Shown piece after piece: positions 12,401 through 19,332 of a stretch of DNA of 33,626 nucleotides (position 1 is its first letter; each line of letters opens with the position of its first letter). This DNA comes from a virus. Location: positions 1 to 33,626 of IMG/VR virus record IMGVR_UViG_3300032322_001267. One strand, 5' to 3'. A program made the translations under genes and the position numbers. The notes beneath the pieces are model-generated. The model was not told the DNA's origin, ran no database searches, and saw nothing but the letters and a program-made list of their open reading frames with translations.

Positions 12401-14258
12401 CCGCGTTTGTGATGGTGAACTGCGCGATCAGGCTGGGGTGGTTGGTGTTGGCCCCGATCGTGATCGTGGCCGCAGGGCTGACGGGCTGCGCGTTGATCCC
12501 GCTGTCCAGCAGCCGAAACTGCGGCCCGGTCGGGGTCTCGGTGCGCCGGATCACCTGCATGATGCGGGCACCCACCGTGCTTTCCCCAATCCGGTAGTTG
12601 CGGTTGGGGTAGTGCGGGGCCTCCAGGTACACCTCGTCCCCGACCTGCGCCGCCGCGCTGGCCGCGCTGGCCAGCACCTGCACCTCGGCCACCGGCGAGC
12701 CGCGCCCGAACCGCGGCAGGATGCCCTGCGCGATCACGTTCAGCGTTTCGGCGGGTGTCGGCTGCCAGTCAGTCGCGGTGTGAATCATCCCCGGCACCGC
12801 GAACGTCACGTCCCGCGCCGCGAACGTGCTGGTCGCCGGGTCCACGTAGCGGCCCGTGATGCTCAGCGGCAGCGTGACCAGCCCGTCCGCCGGGATGCTG
12901 GAGCCCGTCGCCCCCGTCGGCGGCGCGCCCTGCAAGGTCGCCGGGGCCAGCGTCTGCTGCGTCAGCGTGACGGTGTTGATCGCCGTCCGCTCGTCCAGAT
13001 CAAACACCACCGGATCGGCGCTGCTCAAGTCGCCAGCCGCGATGGTCAGCGACGGCACGGCGGTCGTCAGGATGCGGGTGCCGACCAGCTCTTGGTCGCC
13101 CGCGCCGTTGGTCCGTACCGCCAGCCCAAAGGGGCCGCAGATAGCCGATTCCAGAAAGTCCACGATAACCGGCGCCTCAGTCAGCTTGAGCGCCAGCCGC
13201 ACCTGCGGGCCGACCAGATTGCGCAGGGTATTTATCCACGCGCCGCCGGTATCGTACTTCACCCGCGCCGCCGTCCAGATGGCGGTCACGATGTCCACCG
13301 GGTGCGCGTCGATGTACAGCGGGCACAGCGCCGACACCTCGCTGGTCACCAGGCTAATGGTGACCGTGTCGCCGTTCGACACCGTGGCGCTGGGCCAGTA
13401 GAAATAGAGCCGGTTATACCCCAGCGTCTCGCCCGTCAGGACGCTGGAATAGCCGCACAGCGTGGCCGTGCTCAGCGTCCCGTTGACGTAGACCAGTACG
13501 TTCCGGTAGGCCGTGACGTATTGCGACTGGCTGGACCCGAACAGCGACACCGACGCCGGGTTGGCGATGGCCCGCGCCGCGATGGTGTCTACCACCGTCT
13601 GGTTCACCAGCGGGCGCCAGTCCTTGACAATGGGCGCCCCGATGTACGGCAGATAGCCCGATTGGAACTCGGCAAACCAGTCGTCGGTCGCCCCCACCTT
13701 GTAGATCTTGTACGTCCAGCCGCCGCGGGCCACGACCGGGCCGAATGTGGTCGTTACCGGACCACCCGTCAGGCAGCCCCGGGTGGCATAGCTGCCGAGC
13801 GCGTTGCCCGTAAAGATCGGCTGCGTCTGCTCCACCCGCCGCGTATCGCCCACCGTGATGGCGTACCGCGCCGGGGCCACCAGCCGAATGGACAACACAT
13901 AGCCCGTCGTCAGGCTCGTCCAGCTCCCGCCGTTGGTTCGCGTCTCCACATACGCCCGGCGTCCCAAAAGCTGCTGAAGGTAGCCTGCGTCCTCCAGCGC
14001 GTTGGTGACCACCCGGATCGTGCCCGTCCCGTCCGTGCCCGTGGCCGCGTCGACCACCTCCACCACATACGAACCCGTCCGGGTCTGCCCCGTCACCGGG
14101 TCGATCTCCTGCCCGTCCCCGCTCGGCGGTCCCGCCAGGTACGGGTTGGTCCCGCCCGCCACACTCGAAATGCTCAGCGCGTCCGCGGTCCCGTTGGGGT
14201 CTGTGACGGTCGACGCATTGCGGATGCGCAGCCGGTACTCAATCAGGTAGTTAGGCAT
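9432..14258 (-). CDS. Large tail-tip/fibre protein with fibronectin-like domains (1608 aa)
   Basis: Residues 1 to about 600 form a hub-like region, with GSYVVEVVDAATG and YLQQLLGRRAYVETRTNG early and LTEAPVIVDFLESAICGPFG later. From about 630 onward it is a chain of beta-sandwich modules: VEWATGSSTPTTNGAAF, TTTATSVAISWTNTSTAYPL, IERSTTSGSGFAEIA with YYYRAKH are typical fibronectin type III-like strands. Two tandem copies of a module of about 110 residues sit at about 1205-1316 and 1316-1430. The last ~180 residues form another beta-rich unit. Its place after tape measure and distal tail protein matches the central tip/receptor-contact protein. The start overlaps the previous stop by 8 bp. Confidence 0.8.
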   Translation of the reverse strand: MPNYLIEYRLRIRNASTVTDPNGTADALSISSVAGGTNPYLAGPPSGDGQEIDPVTGQTRTGSYVVEVVDAATGTDGTGTIRVVTNALEDAGYLQQLLGRRAYVETRTNGGSWTSLTTGYVLSIRLVAPARYAITVGDTRRVEQTQPIFTGNALGSYATRGCLTGGPVTTTFGPVVARGGWTYKIYKVGATDDWFAEFQSGYLPYIGAPIVKDWRPLVNQTVVDTIAARAIANPASVSLFGSSQSQYVTAYRNVLVYVNGTLSTATLCGYSSVLTGETLGYNRLYFYWPSATVSNGDTVTISLVTSEVSALCPLYIDAHPVDIVTAIWTAARVKYDTGGAWINTLRNLVGPQVRLALKLTEAPVIVDFLESAICGPFGLAVRTNGAGDQELVGTRILTTAVPSLTIAAGDLSSADPVVFDLDERTAINTVTLTQQTLAPATLQGAPPTGATGSSIPADGLVTLPLSITGRYVDPATSTFAARDVTFAVPGMIHTATDWQPTPAETLNVIAQGILPRFGRGSPVAEVQVLASAASAAAQVGDEVYLEAPHYPNRNYRIGESTVGARIMQVIRRTETPTGPQFRLLDSGINAQPVSPAATITIGANTNHPSLIAQFTITNAATINSGGVLSVEVEWATGSSTPTTNGAAFATYAPGTVPTGAVDLPAVVGSGVTVYARARTTQTGRRPSAWTAWASVTLTAIPTPGAISVGTTTATSVAISWTNTSTAYPLFVFAYLGGSAPAQWEPYLVTTLPPGSTSTVIRTLEAGTYQLAIAYSTPTGRGPVATASVTTSGTGSTATRPAGIAFVPLLDDATLEQGIALGLYASDQTLDFVIERSTTSGSGFAEIARVPGSAAIYVDRLPRDGTTYYYRAKHALGGFVTSAATGEVSGIARGVPAELLRPAPTGVIVRVETTETAIHGTVTLVITDPQGRLTQVRFRSRTNGGAWSVWVIDTTPPYQLIDILPSSGFLDIEYEVSAYDVDGVDRVVAGGIESFDAGTAADMASVVGTFGINGNFILAVSADTDTASIRVATSTASQPNLATTQGQTPINARNYSATFSGPYEIGAIFYVSCLAYTAINGGGTESGLFEYQFQRGASGIICLAVQSASSPTQVTSTVSATDPTGAAISGAQVQLVGLNGPSSGAASLSSGAAVGVWTSAPASWVWNRGTPLSGDSFATFKARRSATLTNETDDDTFTIVEQGRDTKPVISRARELSTSTATVAKVRVAVNVPDPYTATTATIRYTTQGLTGVLPADSSGNTVTTGTGNFASPNETALSFIDFDVPRPAVGAPAGMITFTATATGYAADTDPVAIAPVATTQSLIGRARVVANSGTQLTIRMAVASPVALSPNTATVSWVTDALAATIPLSPATVTPETNTTVTEPVGSYVDVTVDRPAIGGNTGRITFLVTATDRAAVSDSVDVPAIERVGPSLNIVTTPGSSSYSLAITWTGTIEYALDGATQSVSGWTSPRTETITRNDFSGAAKVASFKATKDSITIGESVNVPAKDATSASITIGTQNADDVTNEYEFSWTGSGFPSGTQYDLQYRTVTTGGTVEDGFLTNQTSPVTVTSGYSIGVSPTYQMTVYARSSDTVLMSRFRAGTFLT

Positions 14259-14691
14259 AGTCGCACAGCATGTCCGCGCCCGGAGACGCCAGGTTGACCA
14301 GCGACACCGACAGGGTGTAGGTCAGGAACGTAGCGTCTTGGAACGCCAGCTCGACGGTGCCCTCCGGGTCCAGCCCGCAGGTGGCGTAGGTGCGGGCGCT
14401 GTTGTCGCTGGTCGTCACGCTGCACGTCCCGCCGCCTTGCAGGTGCCGGATCAGCCGCAAGGCGGTCCCTTGGTTGGTCGCCGGGATATCCCGCATCTCG
14501 AACCGCGCCCCGTAGTCGATGCGGAAGGTGAACATGGACCGCGCCCCGGTGGCGAGCGCCACCGCGGTGTCGCCCACCCGCCGCGTGAACGGGGTCCAGT
14601 TGGCGAAGCGCGAGCCGACCGCGCCCGCCACCCCGGTGGTGCCGTTGTCGAGCGTGGCGCTCGTGCCGTCGTTGAATCCGATGGAAGCCAT
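14251..14691 (-). CDS. Distal tail / minor tail protein candidate (146 aa)
   Basis: The gene lies 3 bp after the tape-measure stop and before the large tip protein, the classical position of a distal tail protein or gpM/gpL-like minor tail protein. The sequence is beta-rich: ASIGFNDGTSATLDNGTTG, then ARSMFTFRIDYGARFEMRDI, RLIRHLQGGGTCSVTTSDN and LTYTLSVSLVNLAS. No catalytic motif is seen. Assignment rests on order and size rather than a named domain. Confidence 0.6.
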   Translation of the reverse strand: MASIGFNDGTSATLDNGTTGVAGAVGSRFANWTPFTRRVGDTAVALATGARSMFTFRIDYGARFEMRDIPATNQGTALRLIRHLQGGGTCSVTTSDNSARTYATCGLDPEGTVELAFQDATFLTYTLSVSLVNLASPGADMLCDYA

Positions 14692-14694
14692 GGC

Positions 14695-16662
14695 CTAGAC
14701 GATGGTGGTCCCGCCGCGCCGCTGGGCGTTGCGCAGCAGCTCCTGCATCTGCCGCTGGGCGCTCGGGTCGTTGGGGCCGATGATGGTGACGTTCATGGGC
14801 TGCATGGGCGAGAGCCCGCCCGCCGCGGCGGCAGCCATGGTCGGGCCGAAGGTCAGCCCCGGCAGCGTGATGCCGCCCTGCCCGCCCGCGGTGTAGCCGA
14901 ACCCGCCCGAAGAGACCGGCGCGCCAGCACCCGTGGTGGTCATGCGGGACGCCACCCCCTTGAGCGCACCACCCAGCGCGATCACGGCCAACGATGCCGC
15001 GATGCCGGTGGGAGTGAACAGGGTCTGCAACATCGTGTTCACCGCGATGGCCGCGGCCAGCGCCTTGGTCCCGACCTGAATAAGCATATCCCCGAGCCCG
15101 GACAGCACCGTCTGGCCCAGCGCCTTGAACGCGTCCCCGATGTTGCCGCCCTTGGCGGTCAACGCCTGGAAGGCATTGGCCACGCCCGCGCTCAGAATCT
15201 GGCCGAGCTGGTTGCCCATCTCGCGGGCGGGCTCCAGCACGTTGCGCTCGTAGGCGGCGATCATCTCATCTCGCCGAGCGTCAAGCCCTGCGATCATCGA
15301 CGACATCAGCGGGTCCGGTGCCGCCGCGATGGATAACCCGATCTTCTTCTGTGCCGCCTGTATTTCCGCAAATGCCGCAGCCACGAGCGCGTTCAGCGGG
15401 CTGGCCGCAGGGTCTGTTGCCGACGCTGCGGTCTTGCCGCCGGTCAGCTTCTTAGACTTGGCCAGCAGCTTTTCCAGCTCAAGGCTGTAGTTGCGCGTCT
15501 GCCCGGCACCCTGCTGCGCCGTCTGCGCCTGCTTCATTGTGGACGTTGCCATCGCGTCCATGCTTTTCTGTACTTGCCCGCTAATCAGCTTATAGGCGCC
15601 CAGCCCAGCGGCCATGGCCGCCACCGTGGCCAGCACCTTGGCAGGCCCACCCGCCGCGCCGAGCGCGATCTGGGCGAAGGCGATGCCGTCCGCCACCGTC
15701 TTGACGGTGCGGGCCAGCGACAGCAGGGCGGAAATCGTGCCCGCACTGCCGAGAATCGCCGTCGTGGCCGAGGCCGCGAACGCCGCCGCTTGATAGCCCG
15801 CCCACGCTCCCGCCGCCGCCGCGATCAGTCCGGCGATCTCGGGTAGGTTGCGGCGCAGGGTGTCCACCAGCCTCGCGAACATCCCCGTGATGTCGGCGCT
15901 CTTGTTGATCTCGCCCGCCAGCATGACGAAATCGTTTCGCAGCGTGGTGATCTGCTGCGACATCGTGGGCACGAACGCGGCGAACTGCTCCGACACGGTG
16001 GTGTTGGCCAGCATCGCCGTGGCGAACATCTCCGACGACAGCTTGCCTTCCAGCGCCAGTTTCCGCAGGCCCCCAGACGCCAGCCCCAGCGACTTCTCCA
16101 CCGCCTGAATCAGCGCCGGGGCGCCTTCCTGTATGCTGTTGAACTCCTCAGCCCGTACCGTGCCCGCCGCGAACGCCTGCGAAAGCTGCGTCAGCGCGCC
16201 CGCCGCGGCCTCGCTGCTGCTCCCGGATACGGCGATGGCCTTGCCGACGAACTCCGTCAGCCGCCCCACCTCGGCCTGCGACAGCCCAAGCGTCTCGGCG
16301 CTCCGGGCCGTCTTGGCATACAGGTTGGCCACCTCGTTGATCGGCTGCCGCGTGAGCTGCGCGATCTGGTACACCTCGGCCTGCGCCGCGGCCAGCCCTT
16401 CGGCGCCCGTGGACGCCAGCTTCAACTGGTTCGTCAGGTTCGTGTAGCTATCCAGCGCCACGCCAATCTGTTGCGCGCTGAAGGCCGCGCCCACCGTCGC
16501 CGCCAGCGTGCGGAACGAATCGCTCAACCCCTTGGCCGCGTTGTCCGTGCTTTGCAGCTTGCCCGACGCATTGCTGGCCGCCTTCCCCAAAGAGTCCAGC
16601 GCCGACTGCACCGCCTTGGCGCCGATCTCCTTGATCGCCACCGCCACGCTCATCACGTCCAT
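14695..16662 (-). CDS. Tail tape measure protein (655 aa)
   Basis: The protein sets tail length and is packed in the tail tube. It begins with the tape-measure domain (residues about 1-230): SVAVAIKEIGAKAVQSALDS, LASTGAEGLAAAQAEVYQIA, PINEVANLYAKTARSAETLG, GKAIAVSGSSSEAAAGALTQ, QLSQAFAAGTVRAEEFNSI. Hydrophobic segments follow (PEIAGLIAAAAGAWAGYQAA, about 275-300; AVNTMLQTLFTPTGIAASLA, about 540-560). At 655 residues and roughly 1.5 Å per residue the tail would be around 100 nm (rule-of-thumb inference). ATG 16662 follows GGGGAGGG. No lytic or peptidase domain is visible. Confidence 0.9.
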   Translation of the reverse strand: MDVMSVAVAIKEIGAKAVQSALDSLGKAASNASGKLQSTDNAAKGLSDSFRTLAATVGAAFSAQQIGVALDSYTNLTNQLKLASTGAEGLAAAQAEVYQIAQLTRQPINEVANLYAKTARSAETLGLSQAEVGRLTEFVGKAIAVSGSSSEAAAGALTQLSQAFAAGTVRAEEFNSIQEGAPALIQAVEKSLGLASGGLRKLALEGKLSSEMFATAMLANTTVSEQFAAFVPTMSQQITTLRNDFVMLAGEINKSADITGMFARLVDTLRRNLPEIAGLIAAAAGAWAGYQAAAFAASATTAILGSAGTISALLSLARTVKTVADGIAFAQIALGAAGGPAKVLATVAAMAAGLGAYKLISGQVQKSMDAMATSTMKQAQTAQQGAGQTRNYSLELEKLLAKSKKLTGGKTAASATDPAASPLNALVAAAFAEIQAAQKKIGLSIAAAPDPLMSSMIAGLDARRDEMIAAYERNVLEPAREMGNQLGQILSAGVANAFQALTAKGGNIGDAFKALGQTVLSGLGDMLIQVGTKALAAAIAVNTMLQTLFTPTGIAASLAVIALGGALKGVASRMTTTGAGAPVSSGGFGYTAGGQGGITLPGLTFGPTMAAAAAGGLSPMQPMNVTIIGPNDPSAQRQMQELLRNAQRRGGTTIV

Positions 16663-16665
16663 GCG

Positions 16666-17399
16666 TTAGCCCTCCCCGATCACGGCTAGCCGCTCGTGCT
16701 GCGCCACCAGCGCCAGCGCCCGCGCCTTCGCCTGGTCGATCATGGACGTCAGCCGCCCCGCCGCCTTCAGGTAGCGCAGCTCGGCCTGCTGGAGCTTGCC
16801 CGGCTCGTGAAATGCCACGGCGACGAGGCCCGCCAGGTCCGTTCGTTCCCCCATGCGCTCCACCGTCGCCTCCCGGTCCATCGCCATAATCTCGCCCCAC
16901 GTCCACAACGTCAGGGCGAACGAGTCCCGCGCCACCTCGGCCACCGGGCGGGCCGTCGCCCGCGCCACCTGCACCACCACCCGCGCCACGTACTGCGAGA
17001 CTGACCGCGGCACCGAGACCGTCGCCCCGGTGCCCACGGTCAGTTTCCCGCCGCTGGCTCCGCTCCGCTCCGCTCGTCCTGCCCGGCGTCCTGGCTCGCC
17101 AACTGCGCCTCCACCTCCGCCACCGCGCCCCGCGTGAGCTGCACCAGCGCGCCGAGCTGGTCCACCGTCAGCCGATCCACCTCCGCCGCGGTCAGCTCGG
17201 GGCACGAGGCTCGCACCACGTCCAGCAGGGCGCCCATCAGCGACACCCCGGTGGGGTCCGCCTCCTGCGCCACGGCCAGCTTGTGCGCCGCGGCGCCGGA
17301 AATGGGACGCACCGTCACCTCCCGCCCGAACAGCCGCACCCGCGGCAACCGGGCGTCCGACACCAGCGCGTCGAGGTCCACTACCTTGGCGGTCAGCAT
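16666..17399 (-). CDS. Tail assembly chaperone, -1 frameshift fusion (lambda gpGT-like, 244 aa)
   Basis: The downstream frame (17043 to 16666, 125 residues) has no convincing start of its own: the only nearby GTG lacks a good ribosome-binding site, and the ORF extends backward in a Gly/Arg-rich shadow of the upstream gene. It joins the 119-codon chaperone at the slippery heptamer GGGAAAC. The fusion reads ...EPAAGN-LTVGTGATVSVPR and continues through ARDSFALTLWTWGEIMAMDR to LALVAQHERLAVIGEG. Such long chaperones bind the tape measure and recruit tail-tube subunits. Expected to be made at a low ratio to the short form. The stop lies 3 bp before the tape-measure start. Confidence 0.85.
17001..17049 (-). 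promoter_or_regulatory. -1 ribosomal frameshift signal: GGGAAAC plus nested hairpin
   Basis: The heptamer G-GGA-AAC (17049-17043) is in the correct zero frame and is followed immediately by the TGA stop of the short chaperone (17042-17040). Eight nt after it a perfect 7-bp stem GGCACCG/CGGTGCC (17034-17028 with 17015-17009, 12-nt loop) forms. It is enclosed by a second perfect 7-bp stem CTGACCG/CGGTCAG (17043-17037 with 17007-17001). Heptamer, spacer and stem match known tail-chaperone frameshift sites; lambda uses GGGAAAG at the same gene position. Confidence 0.9.
17040..17399 (-). CDS. Tail assembly chaperone, short form (lambda gpG-like, 119 aa)
   Basis: ATG 17399 shares a base with the tail-tube stop (TGATG). 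The protein starts MLTAKVVDLDALV, contains LPRVRLFGREVTVRPISGAA and helices EADPTGVSLMGALLDVVRAS and EVDRLTVDQLGALVQLTRGA, and ends in an Ala/Glu/Gln tail (EVEAQLASQDAGQDERS). Location between tail tube and tape measure, size and the frameshift site at its end identify it as the short tail chaperone. It would be the main product, with the fusion as the minor product. Confidence 0.85.
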   Translation of the reverse strand: MLTAKVVDLDALVSDARLPRVRLFGREVTVRPISGAAAHKLAVAQEADPTGVSLMGALLDVVRASCPELTAAEVDRLTVDQLGALVQLTRGAVAEVEAQLASQDAGQDERSGAEPAAGN

Positions 17400-17962
17400 C
17401 AGACGGCGGCGAGGTACTCGATCCGGTACGGCATGTCGCCGACGTTGGCGCCCGAAACGGTCATGTCCAGCCGCGCCTCGATCTCGATGGCGATGGCGAT
17501 CTCGGCGGCGTCCTGCGAGGTCATGTCGTACTTGGTCAGCAGCGCCGCCGGAAACCGCACCTGCACGAACGCCCCCGAGCCGCGCAGCCAGATGGCCCGC
17601 ACGTCGGTCAGGTAGTCGCCCGAGGCTAGCAGCGAGCCCGCCCGCTTGCCCTGGTAGCTGGTCGAGCCGGTCCACGCGCCCGACGCCACCACGGTGGCCC
17701 CCGGCTCGATCTGGCCCACGTTCGTGGTGCTGAGCTGGATCATGGTCCCGGTCAGCTTGGGCATGGTCGCCGCCTTGCGGTCCAGCCCGCGCACGGGCGA
17801 GCGGCGCCCGTCGAACTCGATGGCCCGGTACTCGGTGCCGGGGTCGAACTTGAGCCCGCCGGTCATCGCGCCCAGCACGCTGGAGCCGATGTACAGGACG
17901 CCCGAGTCCAGCAGGACGTCGGTCGGGAGCGAGCTGGTGTAGCCAGTCAGTGGGGCAGTCAC
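17399..17962 (-). CDS. Major tail tube protein (187 aa)
   Basis: GTG 17962 follows GAGGTGA, a strong ribosome-binding site, after one of the few intergenic gaps of the operon, as expected for an abundant protein. The sequence is beta-rich with TGYTSSLPTDVLLDSGVLYI, GGLKFDPGTEYRAIEFDGRR, AATMPKLTGTMIQLSTTNVG and RFPAALLTKYDMTSQDAAEI followed by IAIEIEARLDM. This pattern matches phage tail tube subunits, which stack in rings to make the tail. Context agrees: tail terminator upstream, chaperones downstream. Confidence 0.8.
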   Translation of the reverse strand: MTAPLTGYTSSLPTDVLLDSGVLYIGSSVLGAMTGGLKFDPGTEYRAIEFDGRRSPVRGLDRKAATMPKLTGTMIQLSTTNVGQIEPGATVVASGAWTGSTSYQGKRAGSLLASGDYLTDVRAIWLRGSGAFVQVRFPAALLTKYDMTSQDAAEIAIAIEIEARLDMTVSGANVGDMPYRIEYLAAV

Positions 17963-18044
17963 GGGTCACCTCGGTGGTTGGGGTCGCCGCTGGGGAAGCT
18001 ATCGGGCGCAGCGGCACGCGCCCACGGCTGGCACGTGGCCACAG
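17963..18044 (-). other. Intergenic gap with small GC hairpin before the tail-tube gene
   Basis: This 82-bp gap is one of the largest in the late operon. It holds a 6-bp hairpin GGGCGC/GCGCCC (18004-18009 with 18018-18023, 8-nt loop) and the palindrome GTGGCCAC near 18035-18042. No clear promoter is seen, although TTGACT occurs without a matching -10. The hairpin could protect the 5' end of a processed transcript for the highly expressed tail-tube gene, or act as a partial terminator; neither is proven. Confidence 0.35.
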
Positions 18045-18536
18045 TCAACGGGTCGTCAGGACGGTGGGCCACAAGATCAGGTCATAGGTGGCGACCACGC
18101 CCACCACGGTGCTGTCGGCGGGGTCGGTAAACTGCGGGATGGTGTTGCGCGTCCGCGTGCGGCCAACCATCAGCCCCGCGCCGCTGTCCGTCAGGCTGAG
18201 CAGGCAGCCGTCCACGATGTCCATGGCCGACTCGATCACCGGGAGCTGCGCTTCGGGCTGGCCGATGGCCTGCACTTCGAGCTGGGCCGTCTCGCGGTAG
18301 CCCGACGCCCATGGCGTGGACGCCCGATCTAGCCGCAGGGTGAGGTACGGGAACGTCGGCGGCTGCGGGTGGGCGCGCACCCAGATGTTGTCGCTGCCCA
18401 GGTAATCGGCCAGCCGCTCGCCCTGCGGGGTCCGGTGCGCCAGCAGCAGCGACCGGATGCGGGCGTAGATGGCCACCGTGGACCCGGTGCCTTGCCGCAG
18501 GTTGTTGTTCGGGACCACCCACTTCGGCTTGGTCAT
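18045..18536 (-). CDS. Tail terminator / tail completion protein candidate (163 aa)
   Basis: ATG 18536 overlaps the upstream stop (ATGA). The protein opens with a helix after a short lead (TGSTVAIYARIRSLLLAHRT). It then has strand-rich segments FPYLTLRLDRASTPWASGYR and TAQLEVQAIGQPEAQLPVIE, a second helix SAMDIVDGCLLSL, and finishes GVVATYDLILWPTV. This helix-strand-helix-strand plan, the size and the location before the tail tube agree with phage tail terminator proteins (gpU / DUF3168-like). The family call is by architecture, not by an exact motif. Confidence 0.65.
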   Translation of the reverse strand: MTKPKWVVPNNNLRQGTGSTVAIYARIRSLLLAHRTPQGERLADYLGSDNIWVRAHPQPPTFPYLTLRLDRASTPWASGYRETAQLEVQAIGQPEAQLPVIESAMDIVDGCLLSLTDSGAGLMVGRTRTRNTIPQFTDPADSTVVGVVATYDLILWPTVLTTR

Positions 18537-18979
18537 ACTTCCCACCGCTTCATGTACCGCTTGACCGTCTTGGCGTACTCGGCGCCCAGCGCCGGGGTCG
18601 CCTCTACCCCGGTGGGGCGGAAGATCTCGCGCCGCTCGTGGCGTCGGGTGAAGATGTTGTAGTGCCCCAGCTCCCAATAGAGCGGCACCATCCACGCCTT
18701 GCCCCGCTTGACGCCCGCCGCCTTCTCCTGTGGATCGCCGAACTTCGGCCCGACGCGGATCTCGTAGCCCTCACGCCCCGGCGTCGGCGCGTCCTCGCGC
18801 TGGATAGACGCCTTCACCTTGAGCGTGTCGCGGAACCGCCCGCCTTTATAGTAGCCCGCGCCGAAGGCTTTCTTGAGCCGCCGCACGAGCAGGTTCCCGC
18901 ACGCCACCACGCCGTTGCGCCGCGCCTTGTCCAGATCGCCCACGAACCGGGCCGCGTTGTTCGTGAACTTGACGGGCAC
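18533..18979 (-). CDS. HK97 gp10-like head-tail/tail completion protein (148 aa)
   Basis: Start GTG 18979 shares a base with the upstream TAG (TAGTG) and has GAGG about 8 nt ahead; longer in-frame readings from 19774 are shadows. N-terminal helix FVGDLDKARRNGVVACGNLL with VRRLKKAFG is typical of gp10 proteins. It is followed by GGRFRDTLKVKASIQRED, a beta stretch GYEIRVGPKFGDPQEKAAG and PLYWELGHYNIFTRRHERRE, with the LEFG-like ELGHYN segment. It ends with the helix GAEYAKTVKRYMKRW. It joins head and tail assembly lines. Confidence 0.75.
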   Translation of the reverse strand: MPVKFTNNAARFVGDLDKARRNGVVACGNLLVRRLKKAFGAGYYKGGRFRDTLKVKASIQREDAPTPGREGYEIRVGPKFGDPQEKAAGVKRGKAWMVPLYWELGHYNIFTRRHERREIFRPTGVEATPALGAEYAKTVKRYMKRWEV

Positions 18980-19332
18980 TAGAGGTACCTCGGCTGCTCG
19001 ACCAGCAGCGGCACCACGCCGTCCAGGTCGGGGATCAGCGCGTTCGGTCCCATGCGGACCACCTGGTAGATCGTCTGCCCCGCGTAGGGGATCAGCAGAT
19101 TCGTGCTGGTGGGGTCGATCTGGGCGTAGTAGACGCCCGCCACCCCTTCGGTCAGGGCGAAGTTGCCGAGCCCCGGAATGACGCTCGCCCCGAGCGCGTC
19201 GGTGCAGAAGCTCACGAACCCGTTCGTCCCCGTCCACGTGACGTAGGCGTTCGTGGCGGGGTTGTACCGCGTCAGCTCCACCCGCGCCAGGTACGTGTTG
19301 CGGGGCTGGATTGTCTTGCGCGACTGGCTCAC
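18979..19332 (-). CDS. Small structural protein, beta-rich (117 aa)
   Basis: GTG 19332 overlaps the upstream stop (GTGA). After RNTYLARVELTRYNPATNAY the sequence runs VTWTGTNGFVSFCTDALG, LTEGVAGVYYAQIDPTSTNL and YAGQTIYQVVRMGPNALIPD. The 'GVYYAQID... Y.G..IYQVVR' arrangement resembles a small immunoglobulin-like or carbohydrate-binding sandwich, and such proteins often decorate phage particles. No specific family is recognised. Located between the GAY-LTGQ repeat protein and the gp10-like gene. Confidence 0.6.
   Translation of the reverse strand: MSQSRKTIQPRNTYLARVELTRYNPATNAYVTWTGTNGFVSFCTDALGASVIPGLGNFALTEGVAGVYYAQIDPTSTNLLIPYAGQTIYQVVRMGPNALIPDLDGVVPLLVEQPRYL

Noticed and set aside
11472-14297. 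941-residue plus-strand ORF
   Set aside because: Antisense of the large tail protein; Arg/Gly/His-rich composition typical of shadow frames in GC-rich coding DNA.
16666-17205. Independent start for the second tail-chaperone frame at 17205 or the GTG near 17037
   Set aside because: The upstream part is a shadow of the short chaperone, and the GTG has no good ribosome-binding site; the in-frame GGGAAAC plus hairpin explains expression better.
17040-18017. 325-residue reading that includes the tail chaperone
   Set aside because: The upstream 200 residues are the alternative frame of the tail-tube gene; ATG 17399 overlaps its stop as elsewhere in the operon.
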